From positions 892,001-956,000 of the forward strand of contig NZ_CP092333.1 of assembly GCF_018595675.2 (NCBI RefSeq): a stretch of DNA of 64,000 nucleotides, in the 5' to 3' direction. Each line of letters begins with the position of its first letter. Position 1 is the first letter of the stretch. Positions 43,006 to 51,500 of the stretch are shown piece after piece. The stretch comes from Flavihumibacter fluvii (lineage in GTDB: Bacteria > Bacteroidota > Bacteroidia > Chitinophagales > Chitinophagaceae). The position numbers were made by a program, and so were the translations under genes. Below the pieces are notes generated by a model, which worked only from the letters and a program-made list of their open reading frames with translations, was not told the DNA's origin and made no database searches.

Positions 43006-43428
43006 ATGTTCAACGGAAAATCCAAATCAGAATTCGCTGCAGAGACCGGCGGAAACAGTACCAGTTTAATCGGAAATGGTACAACCCTAAAAGGAGATAT
43101 CACCTGCACCGGTGACCTTCGGATCGATGGCCTCCTTATCGGCAATGTGCACAGTACCGCAAAAGTGGTCATAGGCGCAAATGGTGTGGTTGAGGGTGAT
43201 ATCAATGGTTTACAAGCCGATATCATGGGCAAGGTAACCGGTACCATTAAAGTAAAAGAGTTATTGCAACTGAAAGCCAGCGGCATTGTTAACGGGAATA
43301 TCCACGCAGGAAAACTGCAGATAGAGCCGGCGGCAACTTTCAATGGTGCCTGCCATATGGGCTCCGTATCGGCATCTCCGGTTACCCCGAACATTAGTGA
43401 CAAGCAAAAAGACAGTAAGGCAGCCTGA
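43006..43428 (+). CDS. Bactofilin
   Basis: A 140-residue protein with one bactofilin beta-helix domain, about residues 18-125. The short repeats GNGTTLKGDITCTGDLRI, GNVHSTAKVVIGANGVVEG and GNIHAGKLQIEPAATFNG are typical. Bactofilins polymerise without nucleotide into filaments under the membrane and position cell-wall enzymes. The upstream gene encodes a likely membrane partner. N- and C-terminal tails are short and disordered, as usual. Confidence 0.93.
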   Translation: MFNGKSKSEFAAETGGNSTSLIGNGTTLKGDITCTGDLRIDGLLIGNVHSTAKVVIGANGVVEGDINGLQADIMGKVTGTIKVKELLQLKASGIVNGNIHAGKLQIEPAATFNGACHMGSVSASPVTPNISDKQKDSKAA

Positions 43429-43505
43429 TTTGTCCATCTGCTCATTGTAACCTCAGCCAGTTTAGGCTGTTCCCCAAACTTTGATGGATTGGGGGCAGGT
43501 ATTCA

Positions 43506-43536
43506 TTTGTCATATTTGGTTTGGGCATTACCTTTG
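43506..43536 (+). promoter_or_regulatory. Bacteroidota-type promoter
   Basis: TTTG (43506-43509), a 19-base spacer, then TACCTTTG (43529-43536) match the -33/-7 consensus exactly. The predicted start of transcription, near 43543, is 14 bases before the ATG at 43557, which argues for that ATG over the upstream in-frame codon at 43521. Confidence 0.65.
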
Positions 43537-43556
43537 GCCAAACCAGGACAATAAAG

Positions 43557-43958
43557 ATGGATACCCAGAGCCAGCCGGCAAAAACGATTTTTCTACCGAT
43601 CATTGGACTTTTTGTTTTTGTAAGTTCCCTTTTGTGGTTGTTTAAGCCGCAACTGGATGGAAATGGCATCAATACAACCGTTCTCCTGGCTGGCAATGTA
43701 TTTCTTTTTGTCCTTTTTATGATCTCAACGTGGCTGCAGCGAAATGCTATGATGGATAAGTCTACCCAGATTTTTCTGCGGAATGTGTATGGAGGCATCT
43801 TATTGAAACTCTTCGGAGGGGCGACCGCCGCCTTTATTTATATCTATATTGCCAGGGATAATGTGAACAAACCGGCATTATTTGGAACCATGTTCCTGTA
43901 TATGCTGTATACCATTATTGAATTACGGGTGGTTCTAAAAAAAACCAAGTCATCCTAA
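43557..43958 (+). CDS. Small integral membrane protein, four helices
   Basis: A 133-residue protein with four hydrophobic helices (about residues 11-28, 38-55, 73-98 and 103-122). I do not recognise a named family; a weak similarity to AtpI-type ATP synthase accessory proteins is suggested by size and helix spacing only. The ATG at 43557 is preferred, because translation from 43521 would begin inside the promoter. The SprT-like gene starts 3 bases after its stop, so both form one unit. Confidence 0.65.
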   Translation: MDTQSQPAKTIFLPIIGLFVFVSSLLWLFKPQLDGNGINTTVLLAGNVFLFVLFMISTWLQRNAMMDKSTQIFLRNVYGGILLKLFGGATAAFIYIYIARDNVNKPALFGTMFLYMLYTIIELRVVLKKTKSS

Positions 43959-43961
43959 CCT

Positions 43962-44585
43962 ATGGCCAAAAAGGAATACCCGTTACATCAACTGTCTCAT
44001 TTCCTTCCGGAAGGTTCATTCGAATATATAGCCGCGTACCTGCATGCGCACAAAGTACATTTAACGATTACGCGGGAACGCAGAACAGTGCTGGGTGATT
44101 ACCGTCATGCGCTGCATGACCGAAACCACCGAATCAGTGTGAATGGTAACCTGAATCCATATGCGTTTTTAATTACCCTGATCCATGAATTGGCGCACCT
44201 GGTTACTTTTGAGCAGTTTGGCCATAGGGTTGCTGCACATGGAAAGGAATGGAAGCACTTGTATAAACTTTTACTGCAGCAATATTTAGGCAAACAAATT
44301 TTTCCTGCAGATGTAGAACAGGCACTTTTGAAGAGTTTACATAATCTGCCTGCTAGCAGTTGCGCAGATGAGCCTCTGATGAGGATTCTGCGAAACCACG
44401 ACCATCCAGATGACAAGGGTACGCTTGTGGAAGAATTACCGGAAGGCGCTGTATTTGCAATTGAAGGTGGGCGTATTTTTAAAAAAGGCAAAAAGCTGAG
44501 GAAGCGGTTCCAATGCAAAGAACTGGCTACAGGTAAATTGTACCTTTTCAGCGGGTTGTATGAAGTGGAGCAGCCCACCACATAA
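43962..44585 (+). CDS. SprT-like zinc metalloprotease-family protein
   Basis: A 207-residue protein with the SprT zinc motif LIHELAHL (HExxH) near residue 75 and a further His/Glu segment HGKEWKHLYK about 20 residues later. The SprT fold is related to Spartan proteases that remove DNA-protein crosslinks, but bacterial members are not well characterised. The C-terminal zinc-ribbon of eukaryotic relatives is replaced by a short beta domain (residues 150-205). No signal peptide is present. Confidence 0.88.
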   Translation: MAKKEYPLHQLSHFLPEGSFEYIAAYLHAHKVHLTITRERRTVLGDYRHALHDRNHRISVNGNLNPYAFLITLIHELAHLVTFEQFGHRVAAHGKEWKHLYKLLLQQYLGKQIFPADVEQALLKSLHNLPASSCADEPLMRILRNHDHPDDKGTLVEELPEGAVFAIEGGRIFKKGKKLRKRFQCKELATGKLYLFSGLYEVEQPTT

Positions 44586-44609
44586 ATAGCATATACTGAA
44601 TCTTTAAAT

Positions 44610-44976
44610 ATGTATAATGAGGAAGAGATCCTGGTTGTATTAGCCGTGGTTTTGAGTTTGAACGTGGTAAATGCTGAAATATCCAAGGAAGACTGGCTGG
44701 TGGGAGGAAGTTTTTCCCTCAATTCGACCAGCGATACTACGGTAAGCCTGAACCCTGCTGCCGGATATTTTAAAGTTAATAACCTGGCATTGGGAGGGGA
44801 TGTTTAATTTCAGCTTTATAAAAACCGGGTAAATTAAAACTAGGGTCTATGGGGTTGAACTAAATTGCAGGTCTTTGATGAGGCGTCTTCCACCAGGAAT
44901 GGTTATGATTTTTTACCGGGTGCCAGACTTACGACTTTTGTGAATGAACATGTGGCAGGTTTACCTTTCCCCACAT
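44610..44976 (+). pseudogene. Decayed outer-membrane beta-barrel gene
   Basis: The first 65 codons read as the start of a small barrel protein (WLVGGSFSLNST, then SLNPAAGYFKVNNLALGG), but a TAA follows at 44805 and more stops follow at about 44838, 44844 and 44859. In the same frame beyond them, NGYDFLPGARLTTFVNEHVA again looks like the last strands of such a barrel. One reading frame with four stops and no intact product indicates a dead gene. The surrounding region up to 45054 contains nothing else I can support. Confidence 0.6.
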
Positions 44977-45053
44977 AAAATGGTAGAAACATATAATAGT
45001 CCTGATAGTTGTGAATAAATAGAAAGGATTAGATTGAAAATGTACAATGTTCC

Positions 45054-45539
45054 TTATACTAATGCCTTCAGCATCCAGACATCACAGCCAAAATGACCCG
45101 ATTTGCCAAGTGGGCCCTGGAGGAATTTAAATCCAAACTTTTCATATACCGATACTGCTTTGCGCAGTTCCGGCATAGTTTCAAGGTACACTTGTGTATA
45201 CCCCATATCCCGTGCCACTTCCAGGCAATAGGCTATCAGGTCCTTGCCAAAGCCCTTTCCTCGGGCGGAATGATGCAAGTACATTTTAACCAGTTCACAA
45301 CAATTTTCAGGTAATCCTTCGGTAGGGTAGATGCCACCACCACCTAACAGTTGGCCATTTTCTTCAGCGATAAAATAGGCTGAGCCTGGTGACCGGAATA
45401 ATTCATACAAATGGTCAGTGGTTTCATCATAAAACACTGTGCCAGGTTTATTGGCGCCAAATTCTGCGAGGGATTTTCTAATGATATTGGCCAATTCAGC
45501 ATTGTCTCTCTGTTCAATTGGCCTGATCGTTATTTGCAT
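45054..45539 (-). CDS. GNAT-family N-acetyltransferase
   Basis: A 161-residue single-domain acetyltransferase. The acetyl-CoA-binding loop is in HHSARGKGFGKDLI (R/QxxGxG/A pattern), and YLETMPELRKAVSVYEKFGF is the typical C-terminal segment. The acceptor substrate is not predictable. A tiny hydrophobic frame ends 17 bases upstream on the same strand. Confidence 0.88.
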   Translation of the reverse strand: MQITIRPIEQRDNAELANIIRKSLAEFGANKPGTVFYDETTDHLYELFRSPGSAYFIAEENGQLLGGGGIYPTEGLPENCCELVKMYLHHSARGKGFGKDLIAYCLEVARDMGYTQVYLETMPELRKAVSVYEKFGFKFLQGPLGKSGHFGCDVWMLKALV

Positions 45540-45556
45540 GCCATAAATCTACTTAT

Positions 45557-45643
45557 TCAGGCCAATATGATGGCAAAAACTGAATAGAAGACTACGAGTG
45601 AGGTAAATATGGCAGCCAGGAAAATTTTATCAGCATTTTTCAT
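45557..45643 (-). CDS. Possible 28-residue membrane peptide
   Basis: ATG at 45643 opens a 28-codon frame: MKNADKIFLAAIFTS, then LVVFYSVFAIILA. It is a charged start plus a single membrane helix, the shape of known bacterial small membrane proteins. It lies directly upstream of the GNAT gene. Evidence is only the ATG, the hydrophobic profile and the spacing; it could be chance. Confidence 0.35.
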   Translation of the reverse strand: MKNADKIFLAAIFTSLVVFYSVFAIILA

Positions 45644-45686
45644 ACTGCAAGCTTTTGCTAATAACGTGCCAGAATTACAAAAAGTA

Positions 45687-45717
45687 TTTGAAAAGACAGT
45701 TCAAATATTTATATTTG
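45687..45717 (+). promoter_or_regulatory. Bacteroidota-type promoter of the TonB receptor / metal-efflux unit
   Basis: TTTG (45687-45690), a 19-base spacer and TATATTTG (45710-45717) match the -33/-7 consensus exactly. Transcription should begin near 45724, 23 bases before the receptor ATG. Confidence 0.7.
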
Positions 45718-45729
45718 GCTAAAAATATA

Positions 45730-45745
45730 TTTAGACGAGCCTAAA
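45730..45745 (+). promoter_or_regulatory. DtxR/MntR-like palindromic operator
   Basis: TTTAGACGAGCCTAAA is a 16-base inverted repeat (TTTAG and CTAAA are perfect; TTTAGAC against TTTAGGC differ at one place). The form TTTAGnC-GnCTAAA recalls binding sites of the metal-sensing DtxR/MntR/TroR family. It sits between the predicted transcription start and the ATG, where a bound repressor would block transcription. The regulator is not in this window. Confidence 0.5.
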
Positions 45746-45746
45746 A

Positions 45747-48041
45747 ATGAGAATATTTTTATTATTTTTTTACCTTCTCCTTGGGGGGGAATTATGGTCA
45801 CAGGGCAGGGTGATTTCCGGTAGGGTAGTACAGGAAATAACCACTGTGCCCATACCACACGCCACCATAAGGATTATGGGAAGTTCAAAATCGGTGGTAT
45901 CCAATACCATTGGCCGGTTTGAGCTTGTGATGCCCGACTCATTGAACCAATTGGTGGTGAGTGCAATTGGTTATGCAACCGACACCATTCTGGTGATGTC
46001 TGATTCCGTGGTAGCAGCGCTGAGAACTGCCGGCATAAACATGGAAGAAGTTGTTATTACAGGTACAATGCGCGCTGTTCAGCGTTCTGCCAGTATTGTA
46101 CCGGTAGAAGTATATACCCCTCAATTTTTTCGTAAGAACCCAACACCTTCCATTTTTGAAGCCCTCCAGCTTGTGAACGGTGTACGTCCACAATTGAATT
46201 GCAATGTGTGCAATACAGGTGATATCCATATCAACGGCCTGGAGGGTCCATATACCATGGTGCTAATTGATGGCATGCCCATTATTAGTAGCCTCGCGTC
46301 TGTATATGGCTTGCAGGGTATTCCTAATGCTTTGGTGGAAAGAATAGAAATTGTTAAAGGCCCGGCATCATCCTTGTATGGATCTGAGGCAATTGGCGGA
46401 CTGATTAATATCATAACCCGGAATCCCCAGAAAGCACCAGTAGTATCGATGGAATATACCGTTAGCTCCTGGCGGGAACACAACCTGGATGCAGGCTTCA
46501 AGTTAAAGTCCAGCAAACGCAGTCAGACCTTAATTGGTATAAATTACTATAATTTCACGCAACGCTATGATAAGAATGCAGACAATTTCACTGATGTGAC
46601 CCTTCAAAACAGGATCGCATTTTTCGGTAAAACAAGTTGGGTAAGAAAGGATAACCGCGCTGCTGCCCTTGCTATCAGATGGATAAACGAAGAACGATTT
46701 GGTGGCGAAATGCAATGGACCCGGAAATTCCGTGGTTCCGATTCGGTTTATGGAGAACAAATCAGTACAGCAAGGGCTGAAATGATTGGAAACTACCAGC
46801 TGCCTGTAAATGAAAAAATGATCTTTTCTTTTTCCGTTAATACCCACCAGCAACTTTCTGCATATGGAACCACCGTGTTTAACGCAGACCAGCGAATTGC
46901 TTTTGCCCAACTTACCTGGGAGAAGCAGGCAGGTACAAATCAACAGCTTTTGGCAGGTCTTGTTGGCCGCTATTCTTATTATGATGATAATACGCCCGCA
47001 ACCGGTGGCGATGGTGGTCCGCTAAACATTCCGGATAAAGTTTTCATTCCAGGAATTTTCTTGCAGGATGAAGTCAATATCAATGATAATCACCTTTTTT
47101 TGGCCGGACTGCGTTATGATTATGATCAACGCCATGGAAGCATACTAACTCCTCGGTTAGCCTGGAAGTGGACTTTTTCTGCACGGGATAACCTGCGTGT
47201 GAATGCAGGCTCTGGTTTCAGGGTGGTTAACCTTTTTACAGAAGACCATGCGGCTCTTACCGGGGCCCGGGAGGTAGTAATCATGGGGCAATTGAAGCCC
47301 GAGAAAAGTTATAATATCAACCTGAACTATTCCAGGAAATTTATTATGCCGGGTGGGTTTTTAAACCTCGAAGCTACAAGCTGGTATACTTATTTTACTA
47401 ACCGCATTGTACCTGATTACCAGACTGATCCCGATAAAATCATATATGCTAATTTGAATGGTTATGCGCAGTCTTATGGCGGTAGCCTTAACTTTGAAGC
47501 TGCTGTCCAGAAAGGACTCAGGTTAACAGCCGGAATAACCCTGCAGGAAGTATCTTCCACCCAAAATGCTGAAACGGGCCAAAAAACAACCGCCCGGCAA
47601 ATGTTGACGGAACGCTGGTCTGGCACCTGGACCATTTCCTGGAATTTTGGCAAAACTGGCTGGTCGGCTGATTATACAGGTAACATCTATGGCCCAATGC
47701 TTTTACCCCTCATATCGGACCTCGACCCCCGTAGTCCACAATCGCCTGTATGGAGTCTCCAGAATATCCAGGTGACCAAAAAATGGAAAAATGGAATTGA
47801 ATGGTTTGGCGGAGTAAAGAACCTGCTGAATTTTACGCCATCCCAGAATATGGATTTTATTATAGCCAGGGCTGAAGACCCCTTCGATAAGCAAGTGGTT
47901 CGGGACAGTAATGGAAGAGTGGTGGTTACAGCAAATAATCCATATGCCCTGACCTTTGACCCCAATTATGTATATGCACCCAACCAGGGTCGAAAGATTT
48001 ATGCCGGCTTTAGGTACACCTACCACCGAAAGGCTAAATAG
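45747..48041 (+). CDS. TonB-dependent receptor with carboxypeptidase-like N-terminal domain
   Basis: A 764-residue outer-membrane receptor: signal peptide (residues 1-18), a CarboxypepD-reg-like domain (about 20-95), plug (about 115-225) and a 22-strand-type barrel. The plug contains NCNVCNTGDIHINGLEG, where two Cys close together could bind a metal. The gene is under a strong consensus promoter and a DtxR-like operator and is followed by a metal-efflux system. A role in metal or metal-chelate transport is an inference from that context. Confidence 0.9.
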   Translation: MRIFLLFFYLLLGGELWSQGRVISGRVVQEITTVPIPHATIRIMGSSKSVVSNTIGRFELVMPDSLNQLVVSAIGYATDTILVMSDSVVAALRTAGINMEEVVITGTMRAVQRSASIVPVEVYTPQFFRKNPTPSIFEALQLVNGVRPQLNCNVCNTGDIHINGLEGPYTMVLIDGMPIISSLASVYGLQGIPNALVERIEIVKGPASSLYGSEAIGGLINIITRNPQKAPVVSMEYTVSSWREHNLDAGFKLKSSKRSQTLIGINYYNFTQRYDKNADNFTDVTLQNRIAFFGKTSWVRKDNRAAALAIRWINEERFGGEMQWTRKFRGSDSVYGEQISTARAEMIGNYQLPVNEKMIFSFSVNTHQQLSAYGTTVFNADQRIAFAQLTWEKQAGTNQQLLAGLVGRYSYYDDNTPATGGDGGPLNIPDKVFIPGIFLQDEVNINDNHLFLAGLRYDYDQRHGSILTPRLAWKWTFSARDNLRVNAGSGFRVVNLFTEDHAALTGAREVVIMGQLKPEKSYNINLNYSRKFIMPGGFLNLEATSWYTYFTNRIVPDYQTDPDKIIYANLNGYAQSYGGSLNFEAAVQKGLRLTAGITLQEVSSTQNAETGQKTTARQMLTERWSGTWTISWNFGKTGWSADYTGNIYGPMLLPLISDLDPRSPQSPVWSLQNIQVTKKWKNGIEWFGGVKNLLNFTPSQNMDFIIARAEDPFDKQVVRDSNGRVVVTANNPYALTFDPNYVYAPNQGRKIYAGFRYTYHRKAK

Positions 48042-48081
48042 CCTGGGGTCTCGTTAGTTTTTCGTAGCTTAGCAGGGCATT

Positions 48082-48465
48082 TTGAATAAAAGCATTACCA
48101 TATTATTCCTGGTGGTTTATCTCTTTTCGGCTACTGAAGCACATCAATTGCTGAAAATCCCTGTCATATTTGAACACTTCAGCGAGCATCAGGAAGTAGA
48201 CAGGAATATCTCCCTGTTGCAATTCCTTGCAATGCACTATTTACATGGAAGTCCGAAAGACAAGGACTATGATCGGGATATGCAGCTTCCCTTTAAAACA
48301 TCAGGTGATTGTGTTGCTGCAATTGCCCCTGCATTCATTCCTGTTATGATAGAATGGAATATTGATCAACCCGTTGAAATTATTCAGCAGGATAATTTGA
48401 TTAAACCAGACCATTTCTTTGTATCCGCCTACCTCTCTAAAATCTGGCAGCCTCCAAAATCTTGA
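48082..48465 (+). CDS. Conserved small exported protein of the metal-efflux unit
   Basis: A 127-residue protein with a signal peptide (residues 1-20, ending TEA) followed by a conserved block rich in His and Asp (HQLLKIPVIFEHFSEH, then KDKDYDRDMQLPFK). The frame starts at TTG 48082; no in-frame ATG is near, and the signal peptide begins right there. It lies 40 bases after the receptor gene and 101 before the RND pump gene, and similar proteins are found next to CusA-type pumps in this phylum. Function is unknown; periplasmic metal handling is a guess. Confidence 0.6.
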   Translation: MNKSITILFLVVYLFSATEAHQLLKIPVIFEHFSEHQEVDRNISLLQFLAMHYLHGSPKDKDYDRDMQLPFKTSGDCVAAIAPAFIPVMIEWNIDQPVEIIQQDNLIKPDHFFVSAYLSKIWQPPKS

Positions 48466-48566
48466 TTAGTATTATGTTAATTGTGCGTCTTACTTAAACT
48501 TAGAATAGATGCTATGCAGCTATCCGGGATTAAGGAACATACTAACTATTATCAATTCTATCAAGT

Positions 48567-51500
48567 ATGCTTAATAAAATTATAGAGTTTTCTGTAAGGA
48601 ATAAACTCATCATCGGCTTGTTTGTCATTGCCCTAGTTTGCTATGGTGCTTATGATTTTACCAAATTGCCAATAGATGCAGTTCCTGATATCACAAATAA
48701 CCAGGTACAGGTCATTACCATTGCGCCATCTTTTGGCGCTACTGATATTGAAAGGTTGGTGACATTTCCCATTGAACAGGCCAATAATAATATATCCGGA
48801 TTAAAAGAGATCCGCAGTTTTTCCAGGTTTGGATTATCACTTGTGACCATTGTTTTTGATGATGCCACAGATGTATATTGGGCCCGCCAGCAAGTGGCTG
48901 AGCGGCTCCAGAAAATCCAGACCCAGATACCGGCAGGTATCGGCACACCTGAATTAGGTCCAGTCAGTACCGGTTTGGGAGAGATTTACCAATATGTAGT
49001 CAGGCCAAAGGAAGGCTATGAAAACAAATACACTGAAACAGAGTTAAGAACTATCCAGGACTGGATAGTGCGGCGGCAATTGCTGGGGGTAAAAGGTGTA
49101 GCAGAGGTGAGCAGTTTTGGTGGAAAATTAAAACAATACTCCATTGAGGTTGAACCCAATAAGCTCCTTTCCTATGGTATTACCATCAACGATGTTTTCA
49201 GGGCATTGGAAAACAATAACCAGAATACAGGTGGTGCATATATTGAGAAAGGCCCCACAGTATTGTATATACGAAGTGAAGGGCTGATTGGGAATATTGA
49301 AGACATACGCAATATAGTCATCAAAACCAATCCAGGTGGATCACCGCTTTTTATCAGGGATGTAGCTGATATTAAAATCGGACATGCCACCAGGTTTGGG
49401 GCTATGTGTTATAATGATAAAGGTGAAGTTGCCGGTGCAGTGGTCATGATGCTGAAGGGAGCGAATAGCAGTGTGGTTATTAAAAATGTAAAAACCCGGA
49501 TCGCCCAGATCCAGAAAACCTTGCCGGAAGGGGTGGTTATTGAACCATTCCTGGACAGGACTAAAATGGTCAACAATGCAATTGGGACTGTAGAAAAGAA
49601 CCTGCTGGAAGGAGCATTGATTGTGGTTTTCGTACTGGTGTTATTCCTGGGCAATGTCAGGGCCGGCTTGCTGGTGGCCTCTGTTATTCCACTGGCCATG
49701 CTTTTTGCTATCATTATGATGAATATTTTTGGCGTTAGTGGAAACCTGATGAGTCTTGGTGCGCTTGACTTTGGGTTAATTGTCGATGGTGCAGTGATTA
49801 TTGTTGAAGCGGTGATGCACCAACTTTCCCACAGCAAGAGATTTGCGGGGATAAAAAAACTTACCCAACCGCAGATGGATGAGGAAGTAAATCACTCCGC
49901 CAGCAAGATGATGAACAGTGCGGTATTTGGTCAGGTCATCATCCTGGTAGTTTACCTCCCCATATTCACGTTGCAGGGTATTGAAGGCAAAATGTTCAAG
50001 CCAATGGCACAAACCGTTGCCTTTGCCTTACTTGGAGCCTTCCTGCTTTCACTAACCTATATTCCCATGATGAGCGCGGTATTCCTGAACAAGACCATCA
50101 AGCACAAACAAAATATTTCAGATAAAATAATGGCCGCTATAGAAAGGGTTTACCAGCGGACATTAAACAAAGTAGTGGGTTTCCCCAAAACAGTGTTAGC
50201 TACAGTTATTGTTTTTTTCGGGGTGTCTGTTTATATATTATCTACACTTGGTGGTGAATTTATTCCAGCGCTGGAGGAAGGCGATTTCGCAGTAGATACA
50301 AGGGTATTAACCGGAAGTAACCTGAATACTTCCATTAAAAGTACACAACAGGCGGCACATATCCTGCTCACCCAATTTCCGGAAGTACAAAAAGTTGTCA
50401 CGAAAATTGGCAGTGGTGAAGTACCCACTGATCCCATGCCCATGGATGCCAGTGATTTAATGGTTATTTTAAAACCTAAAGAAGAATGGACCTCAGCTAA
50501 AACATTTAATGAATTAAGCGAGAAAATGGGCAAAGCTCTTGAGGCTGTTCCTGGGATTACCACCGGATTCCAGTTCCCGGTGCAAATGCGGTTTAACGAG
50601 TTAATGACCGGTGCCAGGCAGGACGTGGTTTGCAAAATATTTGGGGAGAATCTCGACTCTTTAGCAGCCTACGCCGGTAAACTGGGTACTATTGTAAATT
50701 CTGTTGATGGTGCAAAAAACCTTTATGTGGAAGCTGTTTCAGGTTTGCCCCAGATCATTATTCAGTATAACAGGAATACCATTGCACAATACGGATTGAA
50801 TATTGCGGATATCAATAAGGTAGTGAATACTGCATTTGCGGGGCAAAGCAGTGGTATGTTGTTTGAAGGGGAAAAGCGGTTTGATATTGTTGTCCGCATC
50901 AGCGGCTCCGAAAAAAAAGATATTAAAGCAGTACAGAATCTGCTCATCCCAACCCCGCAAGGCACACAGATCCCTTTGTCGCAGTTGGCCGATGTAAAAA
51001 TAAGCGATGGCCCTAACCAGATTCAAAGGGAAGATGCGAAAAGAAGAATTGTAGTGGGGTTTAATGTGCGCGGCAGGGACGTGCAGAGTATTGTTAATGA
51101 ACTGCAGGTAAAGGTGGACAAGCAAATTAAATTTCCGGCAGGCTACTATGTTACGTATGGTGGCGCATTTGAAAACCTGAATGCAGCCAAGCAAAGACTG
51201 CTTATTGCAGTGCCTGTTTCGTTGCTGCTCATCTTCTTATTATTGTATTTTGCCTTTAATTCAATTAGACAGGGGTTGTTGATTTATTCCGCCATACCCT
51301 TGTCAGCTATTGGTGGAATTTTATTCCTGGCCCTTCGAGGAATGCCATTCAGTATTAGTGCCGGAGTTGGATTTATTGCCTTGTTTGGGGTGGCGGTGTT
51401 AAATGGTATTGTATTGATTGCGGAGTTTAACCGGCAAAAGGCAGAAGGGTTAACCGATTTAAAAAGTATTGTCATGATGGGAACCAAATTAAGATTGAGG

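Noticed and set aside
48030-48045. Short inverted repeat AGGCT-AAAT-AGCCT at the end of the TonB receptor gene
   Set aside because: Only five base pairs and no U-run, so not a credible terminator; transcription probably continues to the pump genes.
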